NCBI RefSeq assembly: GCF_020832325.1
Contig: NZ_JAFIEU010000047.1
Location: 62,001 to 126,000 of the forward strand
DNA: 64,000 nucleotides
Origin: Lunatimonas sp.
GTDB taxonomy: Bacteria > Bacteroidota > Bacteroidia > Cytophagales > Cyclobacteriaceae
Direction of reading: 5' to 3'
Shown: one piece after another, positions 46,850 through 55,409 of the stretch
How the letters are laid out: the number at the start of each line of letters is the position of its first letter
Position numbering within the stretch: the first letter of the stretch is position 1
The notes under the pieces: generated by a model
Seen by the model: only the letters and a program-made list of their open reading frames with translations
Database searches by the model: none
Told to the model about the DNA's origin: nothing
Program-made: the position numbers and the translations under genes

Positions 46850-48142
46850 ATGGCGGACTTCATTGAAGAATTGAAATGGCGGGGCATGTTACAAGACATG
46901 ACCCCCGGACTGGAAGAGCACCTCAAAAAAGGAATGGCAGCAGCCTATCTGGGATTTGATCCCACGGCAGATTCTCTTCATATAGGACACATGGTGGGCG
47001 TGATGACCTTGGTGCATTTTCAGCGGGCCGGCCACAAACCCTTTGCGTTGGTAGGAGGAGCTACGGGAATGATAGGTGATCCCTCGTTCAAGTCTGCCGA
47101 AAGAAACCTGCTGGATAAGGAGACCCTGGACCACAACGTAGCCTCCATTCAAAATCAATTGGCTAAATTCCTGAACTTCGGGGCAGAAAGCCCCAATAAA
47201 GCCGAACTGGTAAACAATTTCGACTGGATGTCCGGTTTTTCATTTCTGGACTTTATCCGGGATGTAGGCAAATACATCACGGTCAATTACATGATGGCCA
47301 AGGATAGTGTGAAGCGAAGACTGGAAGAAGGGAGCGGGCTCTCCTTTACGGAGTTTTCGTATCAGCTGATCCAAGGCTATGACTTTTTTCACCTATGGAA
47401 AAACCGAAACTGTAGCATTCAGCTAGGCGGATCGGATCAGTGGGGAAATATTGTAACAGGCACCGAACTCATCCGAAAGATGGCCGGTGGTGAGGCCTTT
47501 GCACTTACTGTTCCATTGATCACCAAAGCGGACGGCAGTAAATTCGGTAAAACCGAGGGAGGAAACGTGTGGTTGGATCCGGAAAAAACTTCGCCCTACG
47601 CCTTTTACCAGTTTTGGCTAAACGTTTCGGACGACGATGCAGCCAAATACCTACGCATCTTTACCACCTTGGACAGGGAAAGCATCTTAGCCTTGGAGGA
47701 GGAGCACCGTGCCGCCCCTCACCTACGGGCACTGCAAAAGGAACTTGCCAAACAGGTTACCCTGCTGGTGCATGGAGAGAAGGAATTGGAAACTGCGGTG
47801 AAAGCCTCTGACATATTGTTTGGCAAGACATCCTTGGAAGACTTATCCGGGCTAGACGAACGCACTTTCCTTCAGGTATTTGAAGGGGTCCCAGTCCTCG
47901 AAATCAGCCAGGAAACCTACGACGGACTGGATCAGGTAACCGACCTATTGGCGTTTGATAAATTCGTATTACCCTCCAAAGGCGAAGCACGGAAAATGAT
48001 ACAGGGAGGAGGATTAAGTATCAACAAAGAAAAACTCAGCGATCCCTCTGCATCGGTTTCCTTTTCGCTATTGCAGGGCAAATACCTCCTGATCCAAAAA
48101 GGAAAAAAGAACTACTTCATTGTTAAAGTAACCCCGTCTTAA
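46850..48142 (+). CDS. tyrS: Tyrosyl-tRNA synthetase
   Basis: The 430-residue class I synthetase has the HIGH motif in [10 protein letters not shown] and the KMSKS-type loop SKFGKTEGG, the form used by bacterial Tyr[16 protein letters not shown] binds tyrosine and tRNA. The C-terminal 70 residues ([20 protein letters not shown]) form an S4-like RNA-binding domain. It charges tRNA-Tyr in the cytoplasm. A TetR-type regulator follows after 19 bp, so they may share a transcript. Confidence 0.97.
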   Translation: MADFIEELKWRGMLQDMTPGLEEHLKKGMAAAYLGFDPTADSLHIGHMVGVMTLVHFQRAGHKPFALVGGATGMIGDPSFKSAERNLLDKETLDHNVASIQNQLAKFLNFGAESPNKAELVNNFDWMSGFSFLDFIRDVGKYITVNYMMAKDSVKRRLEEGSGLSFTEFSYQLIQGYDFFHLWKNRNCSIQLGGSDQWGNIVTGTELIRKMAGGEAFALTVPLITKADGSKFGKTEGGNVWLDPEKTSPYAFYQFWLNVSDDDAAKYLRIFTTLDRESILALEEEHRAAPHLRALQKELAKQVTLLVHGEKELETAVKASDILFGKTSLEDLSGLDERTFLQVFEGVPVLEISQETYDGLDQVTDLLAFDKFVLPSKGEARKMIQGGGLSINKEKLSDPSASVSFSLLQGKYLLIQKGKKNYFIVKVTPS

Positions 48143-48161
48143 AAAACAGCACGAACGGCTT

Positions 48162-48866
48162 ATGGGCGTATACGAAAGGCAACAAAGGGAGAAAAAGATT
48201 CTGGAAGCTGCGATTAAGATCTTTTCCGAAAAAGGCATGCAATACACCCGCATAGACGAGGTGGCTACACAGGCCAAGATGAGCAAAGGTCTCACCTATT
48301 TTTACTTCAAGAGCAAGGAAGATCTTTACATGGCTGTGGTAAAAAAGGCCTTCGAAGAATTCCGGGATGTGTTTAATAAAACACTCAGCAAAGGGAAAGA
48401 TCAAACCGGATTTGATAATGTGATTTATTTGGTGGATAATGTTTTGGAATTTTCGGTAGAAAAGCGGTTTTTTTATGAGTCGGTGCTTCACCTAATGGGA
48501 TTGGTAAACATGTACAATGATCCCGAAACCCGCAAGCTAATCCATTCCTCCATCTTGGAAAGCCAGTATTTCCACAAGTTGCTGATCATGCAGCATGACA
48601 TCCCGACCATAGGCGTAAAAATCATCTCCAAAGGCATACGGGATAACAGTATACGGCCAGAGCTCCATCCAGAAACCACCTTTTATTTGGTATGGTCCAT
48701 GCTTACTGGCTACGAGCGCCTCAAAGGTTCCATCGAGTACGAACCCAAGGACCTAAAGATACATGCAGAGGTCTGGAAAAATAGCTTTGTGAAAGTGCTT
48801 ATTGAAATCCTGAAAGGCCCCCAATACACGCCCAAGCAAGCGGCTGTTCAGGGTAGGCTTTTTTGA
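48162..48866 (+). CDS. TetR/AcrR-family transcriptional regulator
   Basis: The 234-residue protein has a TetR DNA-binding N-terminus: KKILEAAIKIFSEKGMQYTR, then IDEVATQAKMSKGLTYFYFK with the HTH and the usual YFYFKSKEDLY end. The rest is helical ligand-binding and dimer region without a recognisable subfamily. It lies 19 bp downstream of tyrS, and its own targets are unknown. No efflux or fatty-acid gene is adjacent in the same operon. Confidence 0.9.
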   Translation: MGVYERQQREKKILEAAIKIFSEKGMQYTRIDEVATQAKMSKGLTYFYFKSKEDLYMAVVKKAFEEFRDVFNKTLSKGKDQTGFDNVIYLVDNVLEFSVEKRFFYESVLHLMGLVNMYNDPETRKLIHSSILESQYFHKLLIMQHDIPTIGVKIISKGIRDNSIRPELHPETTFYLVWSMLTGYERLKGSIEYEPKDLKIHAEVWKNSFVKVLIEILKGPQYTPKQAAVQGRLF

Positions 48867-48985
48867 TCACTCCCGCTTTGATGGTAGGCTTTGCGCACGA
48901 ACCAAAACACTACCCATTTGAAAAAAGGCATTATTCTTGCATTTATTACCCCGTAATTAGTAGTTTCACTTAACAAATATAAGGT

Positions 48986-49174
48986 ATGTCTTTATACATC
49001 GGTGCATTGATTATTTTGGCGATTGTTGTCGCATTGGTATTGATTTTCAAGAAGGTATTCAACCGAAACTCAGATGAAGTATCCACACGACAAGAGATTT
49101 CCTCCAAGGAAGTGATCAAAAAAGAGGTTTCAGAATTTGACCCAAAAACTGGAGAAGAAAAAAAGGAGGCATGA
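48986..49174 (+). CDS. Small single-pass membrane protein
   Basis: This 62-residue reading frame begins MSLYIGALIILAIVVALVLI, one transmembrane helix (about residues 4-23), then FKKVFNRN and a charged, Lys/Glu-rich cytoplasmic tail ending KTGEEKKEA. Such short anchors are common in Bacteroidota, but no family is recognised. The frame has its own gap on each side and coding-like composition. It is a probable real gene with unknown function. Confidence 0.6.
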   Translation: MSLYIGALIILAIVVALVLIFKKVFNRNSDEVSTRQEISSKEVIKKEVSEFDPKTGEEKKEA

Positions 49175-49333
49175 GTAAGGGTGTCGCGGCCCACTAGCCT
49201 TCGTGGGAAAAAAAATTCACATGTGGGTATCTTTTGGGACATTTTTCCGTGAAATACATTATTTTGGCGGTATATTTAATCGCGTTTTTGCCAATCAGAT
49301 TTTTGGTTGAGAAGCGTATCAAAAGAATCAATT

Positions 49334-50101
49334 ATGGATTTAAATACGTTGTTTTCCCTCCAGGATAAGGTAGCCATTATCACAGGTAGCAGCAAAGGGA
49401 TCGGTTTTTCCATCGCACATTTTTTTGCAGCCGCGGGCGCAAAGGTTGTCTTAAATAGTAGGAACCAAGAACACTTGAATGAAGCAGTTGCGACACTCCG
49501 AAACAGAGGTTACGAGGTGACGGGCTTTGCCCATCATATTGGATACCAAGAGCAGCGTAAGCTTTTGATAGAGGGGACTGTGAAGAAGTATGGTCAGATT
49601 GATATCCTGGTAAACAATGCAGCTGTAAGCCCGATCTTTGCCCCTATACACGAATATGAGATGGGTGTGATGGATAAAATTATCGATGTAAATTTAAAGG
49701 CACCCTACGAGCTGTCCCAGCTTTGCTTCCCTCACCTAAAAAAATCCACTACCTCTGCGATTATCAATATCAGTTCCATAGGAGCCATTTCGCCGGAGAG
49801 AGGCCTCGGATTATACAGCATCAGCAAAGCAGCATTAATTTCTATGACCAAGGTATTTGCCAAGGAATGGGGTGATTTTAACATCCGTGTGAATGCTATT
49901 TGCCCTGGGGTAATTAAAACCGAATTCAGTAAAGGATTGTGGTCCGATGAAAAAATTCACGAGCATATCATGAAAAACCTGCCTCTTCAACGCTTGGGAA
50001 ACGAAGAAGAAATTGCCGCAATGGCTCTTTTCTTGGCTTCAGAAGCCTCCTCATATACTACAGGAGCCGTTTTTACCTCCGATGGAGGGTACTCCATTTA
50101 G
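49334..50101 (+). CDS. Short-chain dehydrogenase/reductase
   Basis: Start set at MDLNTLFSLQDK (49334), since the family begins just before the cofactor site and nine upstream codons do not fit. The ~255-residue SDR has the NAD(P) motif TGSSKGIG, NNAAV, catalytic Ser in NISSIGAIS and YSISK. The end, EASSYTTGAVFTSDGGYSI, is the standard classical SDR tail. It reduces or oxidises a small alcohol or ketone, with unknown substrate. It converges with the BrkB gene. Confidence 0.92.
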   Translation: MDLNTLFSLQDKVAIITGSSKGIGFSIAHFFAAAGAKVVLNSRNQEHLNEAVATLRNRGYEVTGFAHHIGYQEQRKLLIEGTVKKYGQIDILVNNAAVSPIFAPIHEYEMGVMDKIIDVNLKAPYELSQLCFPHLKKSTTSAIINISSIGAISPERGLGLYSISKAALISMTKVFAKEWGDFNIRVNAICPGVIKTEFSKGLWSDEKIHEHIMKNLPLQRLGNEEEIAAMALFLASEASSYTTGAVFTSDGGYSI

Positions 50102-50123
50102 AGGTTTTTCAGGTATTTGTCCT

Positions 50124-51071
50124 TTAGTTTTCGCCCTTAACGTATTTTCCATTATCGTCCAGTTCGACCAGTTCTACTTTGACCGCTTGAGACAGTGGAA
50201 TTACACTTCCACCCACATTTTCGGCAATGTAATAGGTGATCTGTGCTCCAAACAGAAAAATCACCACCGAGTAATACACCCAAACTAGGATCACAACCAG
50301 GGATCCTGCTGTCCCGTAATAGCTACCCACCTCGGCATTCCCCAAATACACACCGATGAGGTACTTACCCAACGCAAATAGCACCATGGTTACAAAGGCT
50401 CCTAGCCATACATCCCGCCAGCGTACCTTAGCGTCGGGCAGTATCTTATACATCAAGCCAAAAATCAACACCATCAAGGCTTGGGCTAGGACAAAGTTGG
50501 CAATGCTGGCAAACAGGAGCATATTGCCTTCGATCAGGTACGAGAAATAATTGAACACCACGACGATAATCGCATCCATCACCAAGGAAACCAATAATAG
50601 GAAGCCGATAGTAGCAACCATCGAGAAGCTCAAAACCCGGTTGATAAGAAATTTCAACAACCCTTTTTCGGGCTTGGGCTTAATATGCCAAATATGATTG
50701 ATACTATTTTGTAAACTTACAAATACCGTGGTGGCACTGAATAGCAAAATACCGATACCTATCACCTGAGACCAAAACACTTGGTTTTCAATCGTTACAT
50801 TTTGCATGATCTGATCCAGGGTTTGTATGCTGTCCTCGCCGATCAAGTTTCCCATTTGATCCAGCAACTCTTCCCGTACCTCTGTCTTGCTGTAAAAAGT
50901 CGACGCAATATGCAGGACGATGATAAGCAGGGCAGGCAAACTGAATATCGTATAAAAGGCAGTAGACGCCGCAAAAGTCATGGAGTCACTACTCGCAAAA
51001 TCCTTCACACTATCCTTTAAAATTTGAAAAAAAGTGAGTTTCCTTAACTGATTCAGTTTCCGTTTAATCAT
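50124..51071 (-). CDS. YihY/BrkB-family inner-membrane protein
   Basis: The 315-residue protein has six hydrophobic helices and the family marker ASTAFYTIFSLPALLIIVL near the N-terminus, plus ATTVFVSLQNSINHIWHIKP. It belongs to the YihY/virulence factor BrkB group, whose members sit in the inner membrane with poorly known function (transport suggested). It follows an acyltransferase gene by 54 bp on the same strand, so it may be linked to lipid handling. Confidence 0.92.
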   Translation of the reverse strand: MIKRKLNQLRKLTFFQILKDSVKDFASSDSMTFAASTAFYTIFSLPALLIIVLHIASTFYSKTEVREELLDQMGNLIGEDSIQTLDQIMQNVTIENQVFWSQVIGIGILLFSATTVFVSLQNSINHIWHIKPKPEKGLLKFLINRVLSFSMVATIGFLLLVSLVMDAIIVVVFNYFSYLIEGNMLLFASIANFVLAQALMVLIFGLMYKILPDAKVRWRDVWLGAFVTMVLFALGKYLIGVYLGNAEVGSYYGTAGSLVVILVWVYYSVVIFLFGAQITYYIAENVGGSVIPLSQAVKVELVELDDNGKYVKGEN

Positions 51072-51125
51072 GGCGTGTTTTCGTTAGTGATTGCGATTGT
51101 CGTAAAACCCACCGTTTGTGAGGAC

Positions 51126-51686
51126 TCAACGTATACCCTGTTTGGGATGCTTGCCGGTAATCGTGCGACCAAAAGCTTTTAATTCCTCAATCTGTTCGTC
51201 CATTTGCCCATTAGGCATGATCATGGGGCCTATGCCGGCGGTTTTAGTCTTATAGTCCAAAAACCCTACCAAAATAGGTACTTCCGCTCCCAAGGCTACG
51301 TGATAAAAACCCGACTTCCATTTGGGCGCGTAGCTTCTAGTTCCTTCCGGTGTGACCATTACGACCAATTCATCCCGTTCTTTTAACATCTGCACCATGG
51401 CCTCCGTGTAGGTTTGCTTGCGCTTACCCGAAACTTTTTTGCGGTCAATCGCAATGCCGCCCAAAGATTTGATCAGCCAGCCTAAAGGACCCACCATAAT
51501 TTCCTTTTTTATCGTGAAGCGCACTGGCACATCCATCAGATAAAAAGCTGCCCGAGCATACAGCAAATCCCAATTACTGGTGTGCGGAATCGCAATCAAC
51601 ACGGCTTTTCGAACCCCTGGAGGCATGCCGCCGGAAACTTTCCAGCCAGTAATCCAAAAGACCAATCTAGCCAATAACTTCATCAT
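51126..51686 (-). CDS. 1-acyl-sn-glycerol-3-phosphate acyltransferase-like (PlsC family)
   Basis: The 186-residue protein has the H-x4-D catalytic motif in IPHTSNWDLLYARAAFY and the glycerolipid-binding PEGTRSYAPKW. It is short for the family and lacks extra membrane helices. Its start overlaps the end of the patatin-like gene by 20 bp, showing translational coupling. It transfers acyl chains to lysophospholipid in the inner membrane. Confidence 0.88.
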   Translation of the reverse strand: MMKLLARLVFWITGWKVSGGMPPGVRKAVLIAIPHTSNWDLLYARAAFYLMDVPVRFTIKKEIMVGPLGWLIKSLGGIAIDRKKVSGKRKQTYTEAMVQMLKERDELVVMVTPEGTRSYAPKWKSGFYHVALGAEVPILVGFLDYKTKTAGIGPMIMPNGQMDEQIEELKAFGRTITGKHPKQGIR

Positions 51687-52503
51687 CTTGGTAATTTGTC
51701 TTGGTTTGAAACATCGATAATTTCGGATGCTGTTCGTAAAAAGCCATCATGTATTCGTATCCTCGCTTAAATATTTCCTCCGCTTTTTTTATCTCAAGCA
51801 CCCCATAGGATGCCAGCCCCTTGGGTTCCACAAAGTAATCACATTTATCCATACGACTGTAGACGTTGTAATTCATAGACATAATTACCGTTCGCTCGAT
51901 CAAACTTTTGATGTTACTGATATTGTGCTGATCTGGCAGATGATTGCAGTTTACACCCATCAGCCGATCGCATTTGCCTAAAAGTGGCTCAATCGGCAGG
52001 TTATTTAAGACGCCGCCATCTACGTAATGGTGCCCTTCGATTAAAATCGGGTCAAACATCCCAGGTATACAGGAAGATGCCATTAGTGGGCGGATGATTT
52101 CCCCCTCCGAAAAGAAAACCGTCTTTGCCAAATGCACATCGGTGGCAGCGATGGTTACCGGAACTTCGAGTGATCCGAAATCATCCTCCCTCAAGTATTC
52201 CTTATACAAAGAATAAACTGACTCCATCTTTAGCAGTCCGCGCCAACTAATCGCCGGTCGCAAAAAACGAAAGTAGTTTGTTTTGATAATGATGTCTAAT
52301 ATTTCCTCGGGGGAAAACCCCTTCGCATACATGACTGCCACGATGGCGCCCGCGCTGCTGCCAGACAGCCGGTCAGGGTAGATCCCCTGCTCATTCAGCG
52401 CCTTCAGCACGCCCAGGTGGGCGATTCCACGAACTCCCCCGCCTGACAAAGTAACTGCAAGACTCGGTTTTTTGTCCAAATGTATTTTTTTTTTACAGAC
52501 CAA
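51667..52503 (-). CDS. Patatin-like phospholipase
   Basis: The 278-residue protein has the oxyanion site SGGGVRGIAHLGVLKAL, the nucleophile in SGSSAGAIVAVMYA and the catalytic Asp in VDGGVLNNLPIEPL, all standard patatin signatures. No signal peptide is seen. It hydrolyses acyl chains of phospholipids. The gene overlaps the downstream acyltransferase gene by 20 bp, which makes a deacylation/reacylation pair for membrane remodelling likely (inference). A terminator lies just upstream, after accA. Confidence 0.92.
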   Translation of the reverse strand: MVCKKKIHLDKKPSLAVTLSGGGVRGIAHLGVLKALNEQGIYPDRLSGSSAGAIVAVMYAKGFSPEEILDIIIKTNYFRFLRPAISWRGLLKMESVYSLYKEYLREDDFGSLEVPVTIAATDVHLAKTVFFSEGEIIRPLMASSCIPGMFDPILIEGHHYVDGGVLNNLPIEPLLGKCDRLMGVNCNHLPDQHNISNIKSLIERTVIMSMNYNVYSRMDKCDYFVEPKGLASYGVLEIKKAEEIFKRGYEYMMAFYEQHPKLSMFQTKTNYQDDEVIG

Positions 52504-52514
52504 TCAGCGGCAAA

Positions 52515-52542
52515 TAAAAAACCTCCAATACGCATTGAAGGT
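52515..52542 (-). terminator. Rho-independent terminator of accA
   Basis: On the minus strand ACCTTCAAT and ATTGGAGGT form a 9-bp stem (one G-T pair) around GCGT, followed by TTTTTTA. It lies 27 bp past the accA stop and separates accA from the patatin gene. Confidence 0.8.
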
Positions 52543-52569
52543 CCGTCGGTACCGTGGTCCGGATTCCAA

Positions 52570-53517
52570 TTATTCGTTTACGACACCCATTGAGCAGAAT
52601 TTCTCGATCCGCTTTTCGATCCGCTTTTCCGGCTTCATCTTATCAAGCTCCGCCAGTGCCAGTTTGATGGTGTCTTTGATCTTGGCGGCCATCACCTTCA
52701 TATCCCGGTGCGCACCTCCCAGTGGCTCCTCAATGATGCCATCGATCAATTTATTGCTAAACATATCAGATGCGGTCAGCTTTAGGGCTTCGGCAGCCTG
52801 CTCCTTATAATCCCAACTTCTCCAAAGAATGGAAGAACAAGATTCTGGTGAAATCACCGAATACCAGGTATTTTCAAGCATAAACACCCGATCACCGATG
52901 GCGATCCCAAGTGCTCCGCCCGACGCACCCTCTCCGATAATCAGACAGATTACGGGCACCTTGAGTTTGAACATTTCCCGAAGGTTTCGTGCGATTGCCT
53001 CGCCCTGACCACGCTCCTCGGCTTCCAGCCCTGGAAATGCGCCTGGAGTGTCTATCAGTGTTACGATTGGCTTGTTAAATTTCTCCGCCATTTTCATTAA
53101 GCGTAAAGCCTTGCGGTAGCCTTCTGGGTTAGCCATGCCAAAATTGCGTTCTTGGCGCTGTTTCGTATTTCTACCCTTTTGCTGTCCGATAAACATGACG
53201 GAGCGTCCATCAATATCTCCCAAGCCCCCGATCATCGCTTTGTCATCCTTGACACTACGATCACCATGCAATTCGATAAAATCGTTGGTAATCTCATAGA
53301 TATAGTCCAACGCATAAGGTCTGTCTGCATGTCTGGAAAGCTGTACCCGCTGCCAGCGGGTCAGGTTTTGGAAGGTCTCTTTCTTCAAGGCTTGAATTTT
53401 TTCCTCCAAAGACTGGATATCAGTGGATAAGTCGATGTTTTTTCCTTTTGCCAGATCTTTCATTTCCCGAAGCTTGTTCTCCAGATCAGCAATTGGTTTT
53501 TCAAATTCTAATACCAT
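52570..53517 (-). CDS. accA: Acetyl-CoA carboxylase carboxyltransferase subunit alpha
   Basis: Start set at [14 protein letters not shown] (complement 53515-53517), the usual N-terminus; eight upstream codons are open but fall on the promoter box. The ~315-residue protein shows [28 protein letters not shown] and [15 protein letters not shown], with the C-terminal GGAHRD. With AccD it transfers carboxyl from biotin to acetyl-CoA to make malonyl-CoA for fatty acid synthesis in the cytoplasm. accD is not in the window. Confidence 0.97.
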   Translation of the reverse strand: MVLEFEKPIADLENKLREMKDLAKGKNIDLSTDIQSLEEKIQALKKETFQNLTRWQRVQLSRHADRPYALDYIYEITNDFIELHGDRSVKDDKAMIGGLGDIDGRSVMFIGQQKGRNTKQRQERNFGMANPEGYRKALRLMKMAEKFNKPIVTLIDTPGAFPGLEAEERGQGEAIARNLREMFKLKVPVICLIIGEGASGGALGIAIGDRVFMLENTWYSVISPESCSSILWRSWDYKEQAAEALKLTASDMFSNKLIDGIIEEPLGGAHRDMKVMAAKIKDTIKLALAELDKMKPEKRIEKRIEKFCSMGVVNE

Positions 53518-53538
53518 AATTTCAGTTTTTGAACAGTA

Positions 53539-53546
53539 CAAAGATA
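53539..53546 (-). promoter_or_regulatory. -7 box of the accA promoter
   Basis: The minus strand reads TATCTTTG, an exact TAnnTTTG match, 22 bp before the chosen accA start. Its position supports starting accA at 53517 rather than at the upstream open frame, which would overlap the box. Confidence 0.6.
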
Positions 53547-53781
53547 AAGATTTATTTGTGATTATGGGGTTTGATTAACCATTGCTTCGGTGTGGAGCCC
53601 ATAATTTCCAAAATCCAAAACAATATCCCGATGGCTCTGTGAGGGCTGAAAATAAATCTCCTGAATCTGAGAACGATAATGGCCACTAGATATTTTTTTT
53701 ATTTCATATTTTGCATATAAAAATAAAGCGCCTACATTTGCATCACGTTAAACGATAAACGAATCGGAAAACAAAAATATT

Positions 53782-53851
53782 GGATTGGTAGTTCAGCTGG
53801 TTAGAATGCTTGTCCCGACAAGTCGGGAAGGTCGCAAGGTCGAGTCAGATT
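53782..53851 (+). pseudogene. Degenerate tRNA-Asp copy with palindromic insertion
   Basis: The first ~30 bases (GGATTGGTAGTTCAGCTGG onward to GAATGC) match the intact tRNA-Asp 78 bp further on with one change, and the ~8 bases upstream also match. After that, the anticodon arm is replaced by TCCCGACAAGTCGGGA (53813-53828, a 7-bp perfect hairpin), and the T arm and 3' acceptor strand are decayed (GGTCGCAAGGTCGAGTCAG). No intact acceptor stem can form, so it is a tRNA relic. It may be left from an ancestral tandem pair or from an integration event. Confidence 0.75.
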
Positions 53852-53859
53852 AAAATATT

Positions 53860-53933
53860 GGAGTGGTAGTTCAGCTGGTTAGAATGCCTGCCTGTCACGC
53901 AGGAGGTCGCGGGTTCGAGTCCCGTCCATTCCG
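53860..53933 (+). tRNA. tRNA-Asp (anticodon GTC)
   Basis: The 74-base tRNA has a 7-bp acceptor stem (GGAGTGG with CCATTCC, one G-T), a D arm (AGCTGGTTAGAAT), an anticodon stem CCTGC/GCAGG with loop CTGTCAC and anticodon GTC at 53894-53896, and a T arm with GGTTCGAGTCC. The discriminator base is G; CCA is not encoded. A strong terminator follows at once. Confidence 0.97.
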
Positions 53934-53934
53934 C

Positions 53935-53989
53935 AAGAAGAAACCCTAATTGCTTAATATATAAGCGGTTAGGGTTCTTCTTTTTTTAT
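53935..53989 (+). terminator. Strong rho-independent terminator after tRNA-Asp
   Basis: AAGAAG-A-AACCCTAATTGCTT pairs with AAGCGGTTAGGGTT-CTTCTT (20 bp, one bulge, two G-T pairs) around AATATAT, followed by seven T. Confidence 0.92.
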
Positions 53990-54350
53990 ATGGGGCTATC
54001 TGTGGGGCTATTTGGTTGACTTTTTGATAGTGGGAATTAGTAATTTGACTATTCCTTTAATCTACAAGTTTATTTCCCTGCTTTGACAAACAAATAAATT
54101 CCTGCTTACAACCATCGAATCAACTCATCCTGATTCCACGTAAAAGCCTACATCTCCTTCCTTCATCTAAATAATGCGCCCAAGATTTTCTTTGGCACCT
54201 CCTCAAATTTCATATCAAAACTGTAAAAAAATCCGGATTTTCTAACACAGGTATCTAATATTGAGTTATTTATACCATTATTTTTTGCTAGGTTTCTTTC
54301 ATTTCATCCCAAATATTAGTAAATTAAAGTATCCTTAAAACCGTTTGGCT
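53990..54350. other. Gene-free stretch at the start of the accessory island
   Basis: No gene or RNA is supported. The first part holds a short direct repeat, TGGGGCTATctgTGGGGCTAT, straight after the tRNA terminator. The rest is AT-rich and leads to the small membrane-protein gene. No copy of the tRNA 3' end is seen here or further on in the window. Confidence 0.4.
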
Positions 54351-54581
54351 ATGAGATTCCTTATCAAACTTTTCATCATTTCCTTTATTTGTGTCATCGC
54401 TATGTTTGGCGCATTGGCTAGTGAAAACCAATCGCCGGGTTTAATCGTCGCCTTGGTTGTTTGGGTATGGTTTATCTATTCTGTGTCTAGGCCAAGAGAA
54501 TCAAGAACTGAAAGACGAATCAGAGAGCAAGAGCGAAGGATTGAGGAACTTCTGAGAAGATTGGAGCAAAAGGGTCACTGA
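54351..54581 (+). CDS. Small membrane protein with charged coiled-coil tail
   Basis: The ATG at 54351 is preferred to an in-frame TTG two codons earlier. The ~76-residue product has two hydrophobic segments (about 3-20 and 27-44) and then a strongly charged helix, RRIREQERRIEELLRRLEQ, likely a short coiled coil in the cytoplasm. No family is recognised. It stands alone between the tRNA and the island replication genes and might be a phage-shock or toxin-like anchor; the function is unknown. Confidence 0.55.
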   Translation: MRFLIKLFIISFICVIAMFGALASENQSPGLIVALVVWVWFIYSVSRPRESRTERRIREQERRIEELLRRLEQKGH

Positions 54582-55014
54582 CCGTGTTGCCTCTCCGTTT
54601 CCTTATTTCCGGTATCTTTCCCTCCATAACAGCCCCACTCCAGAAAACGACTTTTGTTTTAGAATACTCCCAGACTCATCAGTTTAGTTTTAAACTTGCT
54701 GTTTCCAACTCTTTGATATACATACCAATTCGCATCAGACCCCCTGATTATATGTGGATCCTAGGTTTTATTGAATAGGTTCAAATACCTTTTTCCCTTT
54801 TCCATTCGATCAAACCAAGAGACATCTCGCATGGAGCAGTTAGCTGCTTACTATTTTGCTTGACTTGAAACGTAGAATTCATTTAAAAATTCCCACTCCA
54901 AAAACCCCATCCCAGCCAGTATTGCAGGTTTTTGAAAAGTTGGGGTATTACCCCAGCTAACTACCCCTGAACACTTCTGACCATATTCGGCCATCAATCA
55001 AACACAAACCGAAT
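54582..55014. other. Leader region of the island HTH gene with two inverted repeats
   Basis: No gene is supported. A perfect palindrome TGGGGTA-T-TACCCCA lies at 54941-54955. CATATTCGG (54982-54990) is the exact inverse of CCGAATATG (55009-55017), which includes the ATG of the HTH gene. Both look like operators or, for the second, an mRNA hairpin that hides the start codon. Confidence 0.5.
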
Positions 55015-55296
55015 ATGAACGACATGATCTTTTCACCCATCGACAAGAGGCAGCTGATTCTAGAAATTGCCGAAGAGGTAGCAGCCAGAATAATCCCTGA
55101 ACTTCAACCCCCGATTCCGGAAGACGAACTCATACAGATTCCCGAAGCTATGAAACTACTCGGGCGGTCCCGCACCACCATCAATAACTGGCGGAAGGAA
55201 GGCTTCTTAAAGGAGCAAGTGATCAACACCAGGGTGTATTTCAAAAAGTCGGACATCCTTAACGCCGGGTACCAAAAAAACGGCAGACAAAAATAA
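55015..55296 (+). CDS. Excisionase-like helix-turn-helix protein
   Basis: The 93-residue protein has a winged-helix/MerR-like DNA-binding region: IPEAMKLLGRSRTTINNWRK, then a short wing (INTRVYFKKSDI). Such proteins act as excisionases or as regulators of mobile elements and commonly precede VapE and primase genes in Bacteroidota islands. It begins inside an inverted repeat (55009-55017), suggesting self-control. The VapE-type gene follows after 113 bp. Confidence 0.8.
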   Translation: MNDMIFSPIDKRQLILEIAEEVAARIIPELQPPIPEDELIQIPEAMKLLGRSRTTINNWRKEGFLKEQVINTRVYFKKSDILNAGYQKNGRQK

Positions 55297-55409
55297 AAGC
55301 GGATCATGCCCGACCCGCTTTCAATTTTCTTTTAGGAAATGGTATCCCCTTTTGAATGAGACAAATATACCATTTCTGTATCTATTAACCAACCAAAGCA
55401 TACAGAAAA

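Noticed and set aside
54584-54778. 64-codon plus-strand frame after the small membrane protein
   Set aside because: No signal, domain or coding-like pattern; probably chance.
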